DNA of 64,000 nucleotides from CAZHHH01 sp052400685 (GCA_052400685.1 JBQTGJ010000020.1), one strand, 5' to 3'. Shown: positions 1 through 9,002, numbered from the stretch's first letter. The notes: generated by a model not told the origin, from the letters alone. Numbers and translations are program-made.

Positions 1-88
1 GCTATTTGTTAACATGGCAATTCCTTTTTTTTTCATTTTACTTGACTTTTTACGTCAAGCTATTTCAGAATATGACAAAATGTCACAA

Positions 89-1006
89 TTAATGGCCTTT
101 ACAGAACAGATGCAAAAATTTTTTAGGCGTGGGCGACTGAAAATTCATGGACTGATGTGTTACGGGATGCACAAACGACAAGCGTTTGGCATGAAGCCCC
201 AGACGCCCCAAAGGATTGCCTTTGGCACCATATTTTTTATCGCCAACCACGCTGTGTCCTAAATCCTGCATGTGCACCCTGATTTGGTTTTTACGACCGG
301 TATCCAGTTGCAGCTCCAGCATTGAAAAATCTTTCGACCGCCGGATGACTTTGTAATTGGTAACGGCTCGTTTTCCCTTCTCCGGATTCGTACCCGAATG
401 AACCACCAACGACTTCGATTCAAACAAATACGACTCAACAACGCCTTCATCCTTAAGCACCACCCCCTCAGTGATGGCCACATAAATGCGATCGGTTACA
501 ACCTGCTTCCAGTCATCCTGAAACAGGTGTTGCACCTTTTCACTTTTAGCAAAAACCACCAGCCCCGAGGTCTCGCGATCGAGTCTGTGAACAATAAATA
601 TTTTTCCGCCCGGATGTGTCGATTTCATATAATGGCTCAGGCCATGATAAACCGTGTGTATCTTCTCATCGGCCGATGCCATGGTAAGAATCCCGGCGCG
701 CTTATCCACCACAATGAGATAATCGTCCTCAAAAACAATGGAAAAATCATCGTGTTGCTTATCGGGTTTCGCTATGGCAACTTTACCGGCCCCTATATGA
801 ACTTCATCGCCGGCCTTTAACAAATGATTAAACTGACTAACCATGCTACCATTAACAAAAACCTTATGATGCGCCAGCCACCCTTTGGCACAACTACGAC
901 TGTTATTGGGAAACGATGCCAAAAGATATTTCAACAACTCAACAGACTCAGTTACTTTCAGACAAGAGGACTGCGATGTGGCCAATGAATTAGACGTCCC
1001 CTTCAT
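89..1006 (-). CDS. RluA-family pseudouridine synthase with S4 domain
   Basis: Converts uridine to pseudouridine in rRNA or tRNA, in the cytoplasm. The 305-residue protein has an N-terminal S4-like RNA-binding region (about residues 20-75) and a RluA catalytic domain. The catalytic Asp143 lies in the HRLDRETSG motif, and the GRKNQIRVH motif follows near residue 240. Length is normal for the family. The start ATG (1004-1006) overlaps the stop of the upstream YwbE gene in an ATGA arrangement, so the two are translationally coupled. The exact target site (RluA, RluC or RluD type) cannot be read from the sequence. The first 88 bases of the window, downstream of this gene, hold nothing else I can support. 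Confidence 0.93.
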   Translation of the reverse strand: MKGTSNSLATSQSSCLKVTESVELLKYLLASFPNNSRSCAKGWLAHHKVFVNGSMVSQFNHLLKAGDEVHIGAGKVAIAKPDKQHDDFSIVFEDDYLIVVDKRAGILTMASADEKIHTVYHGLSHYMKSTHPGGKIFIVHRLDRETSGLVVFAKSEKVQHLFQDDWKQVVTDRIYVAITEGVVLKDEGVVESYLFESKSLVVHSGTNPEKGKRAVTNYKVIRRSKDFSMLELQLDTGRKNQIRVHMQDLGHSVVGDKKYGAKGNPLGRLGLHAKRLSFVHPVTHQSMNFQSPTPKKFLHLFCKGH

Positions 1007-1206
1007 AAAGACGCCGAAATAATTTCTTTAACCCGCCCCACGGCACCGTCTTGAAGCCGCACTTTAATACCATGCGGATGTGTTGACGAATTGGTCAGAA
1101 TATCTTTTACCACGCCCTCGGTGAGAGCGCCTGTACGCTGATCTTTTTTTAAAACAATACGAACCCTTATCCCGGGTTTTATATGACTTCGATTGGTACC
1201 TTCCAT
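1003..1206 (-). CDS. ywbE: YwbE family protein (DUF2196)
   Basis: Small protein of 67 residues in a widely conserved family without an established function; the KOW/SH3-like size and basic character suggest nucleic-acid binding, which is inference. Family hallmarks are clear: a block reading VLKKDQRTGALTEG and a later NSSTHPHGIKVRLQDG block. The open frame continues upstream to 1278, but the family alignment begins at the Met encoded at 1206, so I use that start. Its stop overlaps the start of the RluA-type gene by 4 bases, consistent with co-transcription and a link to RNA metabolism. Confidence 0.85.
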   Translation of the reverse strand: MEGTNRSHIKPGIRVRIVLKKDQRTGALTEGVVKDILTNSSTHPHGIKVRLQDGAVGRVKEIISASL

Positions 1207-1244
1207 TCTTAAAAAATAAAAACCTTGAAACTCTGACCCAAAAA

Positions 1245-1889
1245 TCAGGTGAAAAAATAAACCATCATAAAATGGCAAATAGCTGCTGCCAAAACAAAAA
1301 AATGAAATATGGCATGATTATATGGTAGCTGTTTAAGCTGATACAATACAGCTCCAATAACATATATTACGCCACCCAAAGCCAGCAGCAGTAATCCAGG
1401 CAAAGCCATCAGATCTATCAACGATTTTATAGCCAACACAATAACACCTCCCATAACCACATAACTAATGGTTGATAGCAAGCTAAAGCGACCGGTAAAA
1501 AACAATTTCAAGACGATACCCACCAGTGCCATACTCCAAACAACAAAAAATACCGACCAACCCCACACCCCCGGAATAACAAGCAAAGTTATGGGCGTAT
1601 AAGTTCCGGCAATTGATAAATAAATGGCCGAATGATCAAAAATATTTAAACGATGACGCCGTGTTTCATCCTTTGCTGCATGGTAAAAAGTGGATGCCGA
1701 AAAAACAGCGATCTGCGATAAACCATAAACAATATAAGCCACCCAATACAATATCTGATCCTGCTGAGCCGCCTTATTCAACAAAAAAAATAAAGCTACC
1801 ACACTCAGCAATAAACCGACCGCATGGCTCCAAATATTCAGCGTCTCCTCTAAATGGGAATAATATTTTACACGGGATGTTGTATTCAA
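1245..1889 (-). CDS. hemolysin III / TrhA family membrane protein (PAQR superfamily)
   Basis: Integral inner-membrane protein of 214 residues with seven predicted TM helices. The PAQR/hemolysin-III metal-site signature is present: a Ser-Thr-Phe-Tyr-His motif after TM2 (near residue 67), an FDHSAIYLSIAGTYTP motif near residue 85, and a C-terminal HAIFHFFVLAAAICH segment giving the last two histidines. Members are implicated in membrane-lipid homeostasis; the name hemolysin is historical. It precedes YwbE and RluA on the same strand, about 40 bases apart, and may be the first gene of that unit. A good promoter match lies just upstream (1913-1946). Confidence 0.9.
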   Translation of the reverse strand: MNTTSRVKYYSHLEETLNIWSHAVGLLLSVVALFFLLNKAAQQDQILYWVAYIVYGLSQIAVFSASTFYHAAKDETRRHRLNIFDHSAIYLSIAGTYTPITLLVIPGVWGWSVFFVVWSMALVGIVLKLFFTGRFSLLSTISYVVMGGVIVLAIKSLIDLMALPGLLLLALGGVIYVIGAVLYQLKQLPYNHAIFHFFVLAAAICHFMMVYFFT

Positions 1890-1912
1890 AGCAAGGCTGT
1901 ATTAATAAGCCA

Positions 1913-1946
1913 CAAATGTAATTCAAACAAAGCTTTTTATGACAAA
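1913..1946 (-). promoter_or_regulatory. Bacteroidota-type sigma-A promoter for the hemolysin III gene
   Basis: Read on the minus strand, a TTTTG at about 1946-1942 is followed after about 22 bases by TACATTTG (1920-1913), matching the TTTG / TAnnTTTG promoter consensus known from Bacteroides. The -7 box ends 24 bases before the start codon at 1889. Confidence 0.5.
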
Positions 1947-2188
1947 AGAAGAATTATTTAACATTACTATCTTTCGTTCCTAATCGACCATTTCAATATG
2001 ATAGTGCAAACTAAAAAGTCCAAGCTTCTGTGTTTGACAAAAAGCAACAATATTGTTTCCCAATCTCATCATAGACTTGTGGTTTGAAACAATTACCCCA
2101 TATTCGCTGAGGACTCCATCCCCAAAAAAGGGAACAAGAAGTCTCTCAAATTTTATCTATTTTTACCTCACACAAGTAACACAAGAAA

Positions 2189-3073
2189 ATGGATTATCGT
2201 GATCAGGTTTTTATGGCTGTAGCCGGGCACTTGAGTTTTTCAAAGGCTGCCGAAAGTCTGTTTATCAGTCAGCCCGCAGTTACCAAACACATCCGAGAGC
2301 TCGAACGTAAGCTGAACCTCCCCTTATTCGATCGAAAGGGCAACAAAATTTATCTTACACGAGCCGGACAACTTGTTTACAACCAGCTCAAGCAAATCAA
2401 ACAAAAATACGATGACCTTAACTTTGAAATCGGCCGACTGACCGATAGTTACCAGGGTCAGTTACGTATAGGTGCCAGCTCAACCATAGCGCAATACCTC
2501 TTGCCACAACATCTGGGCACCTTTCACCTAAAATATCCACATATTGAACTGTTTCTGCTCAATGGCAATTCAGCAGAAATGGAACAGAAACTCATTAACA
2601 AAAAAATCGACTTAGCCCTGGTTGAAAATATCAGTTCCCATCCCGACATCAAATATACGCTGTTTAAAGAAGATGAAATTGTTCCCATAGTAGGACAAAA
2701 CAGTGCCTTTTTTAAACGCAACGTCATAACACTAAACGACCTGCTACAACTACCATTGGTTGTGCGCGAAAAAGGATCGGGAACGCTCGAAGCCATTTTC
2801 AAAGCTCTTAGCCGAAAAAATATAAACCCCTCACAATTAAATATTTTTATGCATCTGGGAAGTACCGAAAGCATCAAAAACTTACTCTCCAATTTTGATG
2901 GCATCGGATTGGTCTCAAAAATCGCCATCCAAAAAGAACTACAATACAACCAACTAACTCAATTAAAGATAGAAGACCTGACCATCACCCGCTCATTTAG
3001 AACCGCTGTGCTGCACGGCTACGAAACGTCGATACCCGAGCTGTTTCTAAATCACTTAAACAATCTGAAATAA
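2189..3073 (+). CDS. LysR family transcriptional regulator
   Basis: 294-residue LysR-type regulator. Residues 1-60 form the winged helix-turn-helix (LSFSKAAESLFISQPAVTKHI is the classical recognition region, interrupted here only by counting) and residues 90-290 form a periplasmic-binding-fold effector domain. It lies 190 bases upstream of a YeiH-type exporter on the same strand. That pairing recurs in bacteria, where regulators such as CysL or YeiE control sulfur-related exporters. A role in sulfite or sulfate response is therefore a reasonable inference but is not shown by the sequence. Confidence 0.92.
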   Translation: MDYRDQVFMAVAGHLSFSKAAESLFISQPAVTKHIRELERKLNLPLFDRKGNKIYLTRAGQLVYNQLKQIKQKYDDLNFEIGRLTDSYQGQLRIGASSTIAQYLLPQHLGTFHLKYPHIELFLLNGNSAEMEQKLINKKIDLALVENISSHPDIKYTLFKEDEIVPIVGQNSAFFKRNVITLNDLLQLPLVVREKGSGTLEAIFKALSRKNINPSQLNIFMHLGSTESIKNLLSNFDGIGLVSKIAIQKELQYNQLTQLKIEDLTITRSFRTAVLHGYETSIPELFLNHLNNLK

Positions 3074-3224
3074 ACCCGTCGCCTGCCAACGCAACGCACA
3101 CGAACAACAACCCTGCCCCTTACCACCAAAAAATTGATTAGTACGGATTGAAAAGGAAGTCGTCACATAACCAAAAGTTATAAGACATAACTATTCAGTA
3201 TTTTATACAGTTATATCTAAACAC

Positions 3225-3232
3225 TATTTTTG
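3225..3232 (+). promoter_or_regulatory. -7 box of a Bacteroidota promoter for the yeiH-type gene
   Basis: TATTTTTG matches TAnnTTTG and lies 32 bases upstream of the start codon at 3264. A weak TTTT at 3201 sits at the right distance for the -33 element. This suggests the exporter has its own promoter, which the upstream LysR protein could control. Confidence 0.4.
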
Positions 3233-3263
3233 CGCCATTCAATACTCATTAACTGACGCAAAA

Positions 3264-4181
3264 ATGAACCAGACAACCACACGCATCATTTACAGCCTTT
3301 GCCTTATATTATGCTTAATGCCTATAACATCACCGGCACTGGCACTAACAGCCGGCATTTTACTATCGGCCTTTCGCATTAAGGATAAATTTTTCACCCG
3401 ATTCAGAACCCAAATTCTTCAGTGGTCCATTGTAATGATGGGTTTTGGGATGAATTTATCGCAGGTACTAACCACCTCCAAAACCGGTGTCATGCTGACC
3501 GTTATTTCAGTTTTGGGAACATTAACAACCGGGTTCATTTTGGGTCGTATTTTTAAAGTAGAACGAAATACCTCATTACTTATTTCTTCGGGCACAGCCA
3601 TTTGTGGAGGCAGTGCTATCGCAGCCGTTGCGCCGGTAATTGATGCCAAAGACCACGAAACCTCATTTTCGCTTATCGTGGTATTTGTGCTTAATGCCGT
3701 AGCCCTGTTTTTGTTTCCTGTGATAGGTCATTTCTTCAATCTCAGTCAGGAAACATTTGGATATTGGGCTGCCATAGCGATTCATGACACCAGCTCGGTG
3801 GTAGGCGCCGGCGCGGCTTACGGTGAAGTGGCGCTCCAAACAGCCACCATTGTTAAACTGACACGCGCCTTATGGATTATCCCGGTCTCGCTGGCCTTTG
3901 CTTTATTCAACCGGAAAAACGGTAAAAAAATAAAAATACCATGGTTCATCGTTCTGTTTGTGGTGGCAATACTGATCGCTCACTTTATTCCACAATTATC
4001 GGTCGGGTACCACTTTTTGAGTCTGGCAGGCAAACGTTGCCTGGTAGCCGCCATCTTTCTTATCGGCAGCAACTTGTCGCTTACCGACATAAAAAAAGCA
4101 GGTAAAGGCAGCTTTTTACAAGGTATTGCGCTATGGATTATTGTTTCTACCTCGTCATTAATATATCTGTCGTATCAATAA
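3264..4181 (+). CDS. yeiH: YeiH family putative sulfate exporter (UPF0324)
   Basis: 305-residue polytopic membrane protein with about ten TM helices. Family features are the GTAICGGSAIAAVAPV block (about residues 110-126) and the AIHDTSSVVGAGAAYG block (about residues 171-186). Members are annotated as putative sulfate or sulfonate exporters, with limited experimental support. The neighbouring LysR gene supports inducible expression. Downstream is a repeat-filled gap. Confidence 0.9.
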   Translation: MNQTTTRIIYSLCLILCLMPITSPALALTAGILLSAFRIKDKFFTRFRTQILQWSIVMMGFGMNLSQVLTTSKTGVMLTVISVLGTLTTGFILGRIFKVERNTSLLISSGTAICGGSAIAAVAPVIDAKDHETSFSLIVVFVLNAVALFLFPVIGHFFNLSQETFGYWAAIAIHDTSSVVGAGAAYGEVALQTATIVKLTRALWIIPVSLAFALFNRKNGKKIKIPWFIVLFVVAILIAHFIPQLSVGYHFLSLAGKRCLVAAIFLIGSNLSLTDIKKAGKGSFLQGIALWIIVSTSSLIYLSYQ

Positions 4182-4185
4182 TATA

Positions 4186-4400
4186 AAGTCAACTACTTCG
4201 TTATGCTTGTCATAAAAAAATAGGTGAATCTTTTTGGCTGTAGCCCTTTCAGGGCAATGAAACGCCTGGATATAATAGCACAGGGCAATGCTGTGCTTAT
4301 GCTACAAGGCTTTCAGCCTTGATTAATAATCGATATAAAGTCCAATTTGCTGCGTTACGCTTGCTCTCAAAACAGCGATACGGGAGTAAACTCAAATAAA
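4186..4400 (+). repeat. repeat block: partial R1 pieces around an R2 hairpin element
   Basis: This 314-base gap between the convergent yeiH-type and Cthe_2159-like genes holds two left-half fragments of the R1 element (about 4186-4215 and 4334-4400, each with the ATAAAGTC...GCGTTA-GCTTG core). Between them lies one R2 triple-hairpin element (4243-4321). I see no gene in it. Confidence 0.6.
4243..4321 (+). repeat. R2 triple-hairpin repeat, copy 1
   Basis: Three successive hairpins: GCCCT/AGGGC, then GCACAG/CTGTGC, then CAAGGCT/AGCCTTG around TTC. The same order recurs at 12411-12492 and 39935-40015. The middle hairpin differs in sequence but keeps its pairing. Confidence 0.7.
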
Positions 4401-4495
4401 AAACTCACTCAATAGCCCTTTAAAAGACTTTGAATGAGTTCTTTTATTTAAAAAATCATTATTCGACACCCCAAAAGAGTCATCCCACTACAAAA

Positions 4496-6292
4496 CTAAA
4501 AGCCAGAACGAACATTTATGGATGTAACAATTTGCGATTGAGTATAATCATCGTATTTGTTTCCAGGGGTATACACGCCATCAGTAACCAAGCCATCGAC
4601 CTGTTCACCCGTGGCACTACCACCATAATAAATTGAGTAAGAAGTCCCTTTTACCAACAATGGAGAAGAATAAGTCACCAATTGATATCTTTTTGATGGC
4701 TCAAAAGTAACTACTTCATCACCACCGGCTGTCTCAAGATGAAACAAAGTCCCTGCTGACAGACTGCTATCAAATGCGATCGTCAACGAACACTGTGTTG
4801 AAGCAGAGCCAGGCGTTTGCGGCATATCAGCAATTCCGGCAGCGATCAATGTGCCCCCCGTAAGCTTAAAGTCGTCATTATAATCGAGAACGCCATTACC
4901 GCTCGAAGTGGGCCCATTAACAATAACCGTACCGCCGCTCATTTCTATGGTGCCATTGGCATCCAGTCCATCTCCTCCTGCATTAACCACCAGATAACCG
5001 CCTTTGATATACAAATAATAATCACCCGAAGAAGAAAAATTACCAGCACCAGGTCTTCCCTGCGAAGAGTTATCACTACCACCTGCGGCATTAACCCCAT
5101 CATCGCTGGCAACCAGATGAACAGACCCGCTGTTGAACGTTATTACGGCACTTTCCAATCCCTCATAAGATTTTGTGATGATCATATCGCCACCATTAAT
5201 ACCCAGTGCCACATCGGCATGAACGCCGTCGTCGCCCGAGGCGATATCATAAGTTCCGCCATTTATGGCTACCGTTCCATTGCTGTGAATGGCATCATCA
5301 GCCGTCTGAATTGTAAAAATGCCGCCGTCAATTATTATACCGGTTCCACCCTTAATACCTTTCATTGAATTATCAGAATTATAACTGTAACTGCTTCCCC
5401 CTCCTGTTACAATATTAAAAGATCCATCCGCAACAATTACATCCGTTTCAGCCGCAAGCCCATCACCGCCCGCATTAATATTAAAATCTCCGGATTCTAT
5501 TAAAATATAGCCACAGGCAGAGTCCGCGTCGTTATCAGATTTAAAACCATCGCCAGTACTGTTTACCACAATTGAGCTTTCTTTAACGATCAGATAATCC
5601 TTGCCACGAATACCATCATCTACAGCATTTACAGTAATTGTGGCCCCATTAATCACCAACCCATCCTTACAATTAATCGCATCATTATAATTACCGGTAA
5701 CAGTCAGACTTCCGGAACCAGCCACCGACATATTCTCTTTACTGAAAAACGCAGCGTTAGGCTCGTCATCATCCGCTTCGAAGACATAAGAAGCACCATC
5801 GGTCAACTGATTATTGGTACCCTCGGCCAACATGAAAATGGCTTTTTTACAATCATCCACAAAAACAGCCGCACTATTGCTACAGGTAATATCAGTGCCA
5901 TTCAAAATAATCCTGACCACATCGTCATCCCCGGCATCAATCACCAACTGACCGTTGGTCAGAGTTCCGGTAACGCGATAAACGCCTGCACTCTCAATAG
6001 TCACTATCGAACCGGAGACCGACACGCCAGCGCCATCCGCAAGAGCAGATGTACCCTCCAGAGCGATATCCACGATATCGGAATCGGTGTAAACATAATC
6101 ACTCGCTTCCTCATGGCTTTCGCTATTACTTACCAGCGCGTCGTCGGCAGTATCTTCGCTGCCCTCTGGATCAACAGTGGTTTCAGTACCCGAAGTATCA
6201 TCCTCGTAATTATCGCCATCGTCCGTACAGGCCCAAAAACCTGCCGAAATAAACAATCCGGCTACCAGCCAAAAATAAAGTGTTGCTTTCAT
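4496..6292 (-). CDS. Cthe_2159-like carbohydrate-binding beta-helix lipoprotein
   Basis: 598-residue exported protein. Residues 1-22 form a lipoprotein signal ending in a Cys at residue 22 (AGFWAC), followed by an acidic Asp/Glu/Thr linker. The remainder is a right-handed beta-helix of the Cthe_2159 (DUF4353) type, with repeated short GG(D/T)-rich turns such as GGDGL, DDAIHSNG and DDGVNAAGG. The founding member, from Clostridium thermocellum, is reported to bind cellulose and acidic sugars with calcium. The many Asp residues in turns here fit calcium binding. It is the last gene of a VTC/DUF4956/DUF2490 cluster, a combination recurring across bacteria. Two copies of a structured leader lie directly upstream. 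Confidence 0.85.
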   Translation of the reverse strand: MKATLYFWLVAGLFISAGFWACTDDGDNYEDDTSGTETTVDPEGSEDTADDALVSNSESHEEASDYVYTDSDIVDIALEGTSALADGAGVSVSGSIVTIESAGVYRVTGTLTNGQLVIDAGDDDVVRIILNGTDITCSNSAAVFVDDCKKAIFMLAEGTNNQLTDGASYVFEADDDEPNAAFFSKENMSVAGSGSLTVTGNYNDAINCKDGLVINGATITVNAVDDGIRGKDYLIVKESSIVVNSTGDGFKSDNDADSACGYILIESGDFNINAGGDGLAAETDVIVADGSFNIVTGGGSSYSYNSDNSMKGIKGGTGIIIDGGIFTIQTADDAIHSNGTVAINGGTYDIASGDDGVHADVALGINGGDMIITKSYEGLESAVITFNSGSVHLVASDDGVNAAGGSDNSSQGRPGAGNFSSSGDYYLYIKGGYLVVNAGGDGLDANGTIEMSGGTVIVNGPTSSGNGVLDYNDDFKLTGGTLIAAGIADMPQTPGSASTQCSLTIAFDSSLSAGTLFHLETAGGDEVVTFEPSKRYQLVTYSSPLLVKGTSYSIYYGGSATGEQVDGLVTDGVYTPGNKYDDYTQSQIVTSINVRSGF

Positions 6293-6395
6293 ATGTTTAT
6301 AATTTATCTTTCAATGGTCATATGGAACTCTCAATGAATTTTAATCATTCGACTGTGTGTATTTTAGAATGCTAAAATTCATGTTCGTTTCATAT
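6293..6395 (-). promoter_or_regulatory. structured leader element, copy A (adjacent to the Cthe_2159-like start)
   Basis: Minus-strand leader starting ATGAAACGAACATGA (an M-K-R-T mini-ORF), then a perfect ATTTTAG/CTAAAAT hairpin, CACACAG, ATGATTA, GAGTTCCATATG and AAATTATAAACATATGAAA, where the last ATG is the gene start. It is homologous to copy B (6396-6490) and copy C (58918-59008). The hairpin sequence differs among copies while pairing is kept. Confidence 0.55.
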
Positions 6396-6490
6396 GTTTA
6401 TAATTTGTCTTTAAGTTGCCATATGGAACTCGCCAGGATAATCATACTCCTGTGTGTGAAACAATTCTCATGGCTCGTTTCATCTGTTTT
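6390..6490 (-). promoter_or_regulatory. structured leader element, copy B (tandem, upstream of copy A)
   Basis: Same organisation as copies A and C: ATGAAACGAGCCATGAG at the 5' side, a weak TGA-AA/TTTCA hairpin with one bulge, CACACAGG, ATGATTATCC, GGCGAGTTCCATATG, and AAATTATAAACATATGAAA at the 3' side. It ends where copy A begins, so the two form a tandem duplication. Both sit between the DUF2490 stop and the Cthe_2159-like start. Confidence 0.55.
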
Positions 6491-6511
6491 AATAAATAGG
6501 TTCGTTGCGTA

Positions 6512-7195
6512 CTAAAATTCAAATTTGAGGCTGGTCCCCAAAACCCAACCTGCTTCCGGCTCTTTTACATTAACGACCTTATCATATTGACAATAAAAAT
6601 CTGCCGAAACCGTTTTACTGATTTCATAATCAGTACCAAAAGCCCAACGGAAATTATCGATCTCATTACCATCAGGATTGTTAAGCTGATAACGGAATTG
6701 GCCAGATATATAAGGCTTTATATGCAACAATTTTATCTTATAGCACACCTCCAACTTCGATCGCAAGGCATTTTTAGGATCGTACTTTTTATTATCATTA
6801 TCTGCGTCGTAATAAGTTGATTGAAATTTTTCGCGTAATGACATGGACCAATTACCAAAAACCCGCTTATGTCTGACAAATAAGCTGTAACGATTTCGGT
6901 TAGCATACTCATCATCGTCGATATCATGATCGTGAATCCAAGTATATCCGACACCAAACTTCCATTTTTTATTAAAAGCATAATCGACATTCAACGAAGT
7001 TGAAAAACGGTCTGTCTCGTCTTCGTCCAATAAATAACGCCATTCAGGCTCCAGCTCCAGACTAATCTCCTTGGTCAATTCCTTTTCAATAGCGAAACCC
7101 GACCACCAGGCCGGATACCGATCCTGCCCCATGGTGGAAAACATTGGGACAAGCACCAAAAGTACCGTGATAAATAATCTCAAGTTAGAAATCAT
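6512..7195 (-). CDS. DUF2490 family outer-membrane beta-barrel protein
   Basis: 227-residue protein with a signal peptide (residues 1-23, ending near FSTMGQ). A run of alternating amphipathic strands ends in an aromatic C-terminus (LKFEF), typical of a small outer-membrane beta-barrel. It matches the DUF2490 pattern with an early WWSGFAIEKEL segment. Function is unknown. Its start overlaps the DUF4956 gene by 11 bases, so it shares a transcript with the VTC and DUF4956 genes. It could be the outer-membrane port for whatever the cluster makes or moves (inference). Confidence 0.75.
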   Translation of the reverse strand: MISNLRLFITVLLVLVPMFSTMGQDRYPAWWSGFAIEKELTKEISLELEPEWRYLLDEDETDRFSTSLNVDYAFNKKWKFGVGYTWIHDHDIDDDEYANRNRYSLFVRHKRVFGNWSMSLREKFQSTYYDADNDNKKYDPKNALRSKLEVCYKIKLLHIKPYISGQFRYQLNNPDGNEIDNFRWAFGTDYEISKTVSADFYCQYDKVVNVKEPEAGWVLGTSLKFEF

Positions 7196-7862
7196 TATGT
7201 GGGCTCTTTAAAAAATTAATATCCGTACTGTTCACCTCTTTACTATTGTAGTACACTTTTATAACAGCCGTATCTTTTAAAAAATCAATTCCCCCAACTT
7301 CGGCTTTATTTATAGGAATACCGGTACGTTCGCGTAAATCATCTAACAATTCAGGATAGCGATCAGGCCTTACCAGATCAATTTTTTCATAAACAATTAG
7401 TTTACTGGTTACATGACGTAACACCTTACTGCTTTCCATTAACCATGTAACACCTATAAAAATAAAATTTGTGGCAAAAAGATCTGGATAGCTCACATGC
7501 TTTTCAAGCGCATTAATCACCGAAATACCTATTATCATAAACAGATACGTCATTTCACGTATAGGTAAAGTATCGGTTCGATAACGCAAAATACCAAAGA
7601 TGGCAAACAAACCGAGGGCAAACCCAACCTGAATTTTCACATTATCGAGCATAAACAGCAGCATAAAAATGGTGGTACTGGTAATTATAAACGAAAAAAA
7701 ATAGTCGCGTCGTTGCGACCGCGGGTAATACAAAAAACGAATAATACCGGCGGTCACCAACAGGTTAACTCCAAAACGAAACAACATCAACCCCACACTT
7801 CCGGTATCAAACGACCACATATCAATAGGTTCCTGTACTTTAGCCAAAAATAGATTCGTCAT
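7185..7862 (-). CDS. DUF4956 family membrane protein
   Basis: 225-residue protein with four to five TM helices in the first 150 residues and a soluble C-terminal domain of about 75 residues. The GLFAIFGILRYRTDTLPIREMTYLF block (about residues 83-107, not all listed as motif) is the diagnostic DUF4956 signature. DUF4956 genes are typically next to VTC-domain genes, as here, where they overlap by 23 bases. The pair is thought to form a membrane-bound polymer-synthesis or polymer-modifying unit; this is inference from context. Function is not established. Confidence 0.83.
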   Translation of the reverse strand: MTNLFLAKVQEPIDMWSFDTGSVGLMLFRFGVNLLVTAGIIRFLYYPRSQRRDYFFSFIITSTTIFMLLFMLDNVKIQVGFALGLFAIFGILRYRTDTLPIREMTYLFMIIGISVINALEKHVSYPDLFATNFIFIGVTWLMESSKVLRHVTSKLIVYEKIDLVRPDRYPELLDDLRERTGIPINKAEVGGIDFLKDTAVIKVYYNSKEVNSTDINFLKSPHNDF

Positions 7863-8691
7863 GTAACTGCTTTTTTAAAAATTGGACTTTAGATTTATAA
7901 ATATTGTATTTCACATTCTCATACAGCTGACTTACGCCCAAGCAATATTTACTTAAACCGGTAGCTTTAACCCGATTTTCCAACAAAATGGAAGCTATGG
8001 GAGAATTAACATTTTTATCCTGCTTCAATTCAATGATTACTAGAGGGGACACCTTCAAATCTTTGAGACCATCAGGTCTGGAAAACGAAAGATTAAAATC
8101 AATGGTTAACCGTTCATCCATAGCACAACTCACCAGGGTAATTCTGAAAAACTGATTATTCAAAACGGGTTGTAGAGTACCGACGGGAAAATCAGGCATT
8201 TGCTGGTGCAAAAAACAAAAATCCGAAGCCTCAAGCGCCAACGCGATTTCTACCGGGATCCGTATTTTATTCGTTCTCCCCTTATTGGATTTTGATTTCA
8301 CCTCCAAAAAATGCTGAAAGGTATCGACATAAGTCCGTACCCTCACTTTACAACGGTTAAGCTTTCCATTGATATGAGCATAATAAAGTCGAAAATCAGG
8401 GGTATCCCAGTAGGTTGTATGGTAATTAGCAATCCGTCGCTGCTGAATCTCCTGCACGAAATAAAACAGACTTGCCTGCTCAAGAATATCAGGCACTAAA
8501 AAAAATGGCACCACAAATTTGCTGTCTACACGGTTCATCAGCTTAACGGCGGCCACATCATCGAGACCTATCGGATTAAAATCCTGAAGCACCAAATCTA
8601 ATTGGTCAGCCATTGCCTTTGGTCTTTTGCGTCCCTCCTCCTTTAACAACATCGTCTCAAGCGTCGAACTTTGATCATTTCTGACAAACAT
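7840..8691 (-). CDS. VTC-domain protein (polyphosphate polymerase-like tunnel fold)
   Basis: 283-residue cytoplasmic protein with a VTC/triphosphate-tunnel fold. Charged tunnel residues are visible in order: an RVDSKF motif near residue 55, YWDTPDF near 95, KVRVRTY near 114, LEVKSKSNKGRTNKIR near 128, TIDFN near 198 and VIIELK near 217. In yeast Vtc4 such residues bind ATP and polyphosphate during polymerisation. Whether this bacterial member makes polyphosphate is unproven. It is the first gene of the cluster. The usual CotH kinase partner is absent here. A later Met could be the true start, since the first 35 residues are not conserved in character. Confidence 0.82.
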   Translation of the reverse strand: MFVRNDQSSTLETMLLKEEGRKRPKAMADQLDLVLQDFNPIGLDDVAAVKLMNRVDSKFVVPFFLVPDILEQASLFYFVQEIQQRRIANYHTTYWDTPDFRLYYAHINGKLNRCKVRVRTYVDTFQHFLEVKSKSNKGRTNKIRIPVEIALALEASDFCFLHQQMPDFPVGTLQPVLNNQFFRITLVSCAMDERLTIDFNLSFSRPDGLKDLKVSPLVIIELKQDKNVNSPIASILLENRVKATGLSKYCLGVSQLYENVKYNIYKSKVQFLKKQLHDESIFG

Positions 8692-8724
8692 TCTTTCTAT
8701 ATTTTAGCGATTAATACCTGTGCG

Positions 8725-8895
8725 TTGCGACAAACACTCAGTGCTTGCAAAAAAATCCAACTGCTGCGTTATGCTTATTCTCAAAATAGTCGTTCACCAT
8801 AGTAAACCCATATTTTTCGGACTTCACAAGCCTTGAATTTGAACTTTATATTTCAAACCCTTAGTTTATGGACAGACTCTACTTAACGACTTGCC
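8725..8895 (+). repeat. R1 MITE-like element
   Basis: Holds the R1 core TGCTGCGTTATGCTT...CTCAAAATAGTC and the right half CGGACTTCACAAGCCTTG...TTTATGGACAG. It fills the 340-base gap between the divergent VTC and histidine-kinase genes. I see no gene in the gap. Confidence 0.6.
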
Positions 8896-8994
8896 GATAT
8901 CGAAATTATCTAAAAAGAAAAGGTCTGCTCCAAAAAAAGGGTAAACAACCCGATTGACTTGGCGAACAGCCTCAGAGAATAATAATCAATAAGT

Positions 8995-9002
8995 TACCTT
9001 TG
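8995..9002 (+). promoter_or_regulatory. -7 box upstream of the LytS-type kinase gene
   Basis: TACCTTTG matches TAnnTTTG, 28 bases before the preferred ATG at 9030. No convincing -33 element lies at the expected distance. The match overlaps an in-frame TTG at 9000, which argues against TTG as the start. Confidence 0.35.

Noticed and set aside
1..88. CTTGAC/GTCAAG inverted repeat downstream of the RluA-type gene
   Set aside because: Short stem and no T-run in the right direction; not convincing as a terminator.
4243..4321. hairpin-rich repeats considered as CRISPR
   Set aside because: Copies are isolated, not regularly spaced, and have no spacers or cas genes.
4817..5368. 183-residue open frame on the plus strand
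   Set aside because: It is the antisense shadow of the Cthe_2159-like gene; composition reflects its Asp/Gly repeats.
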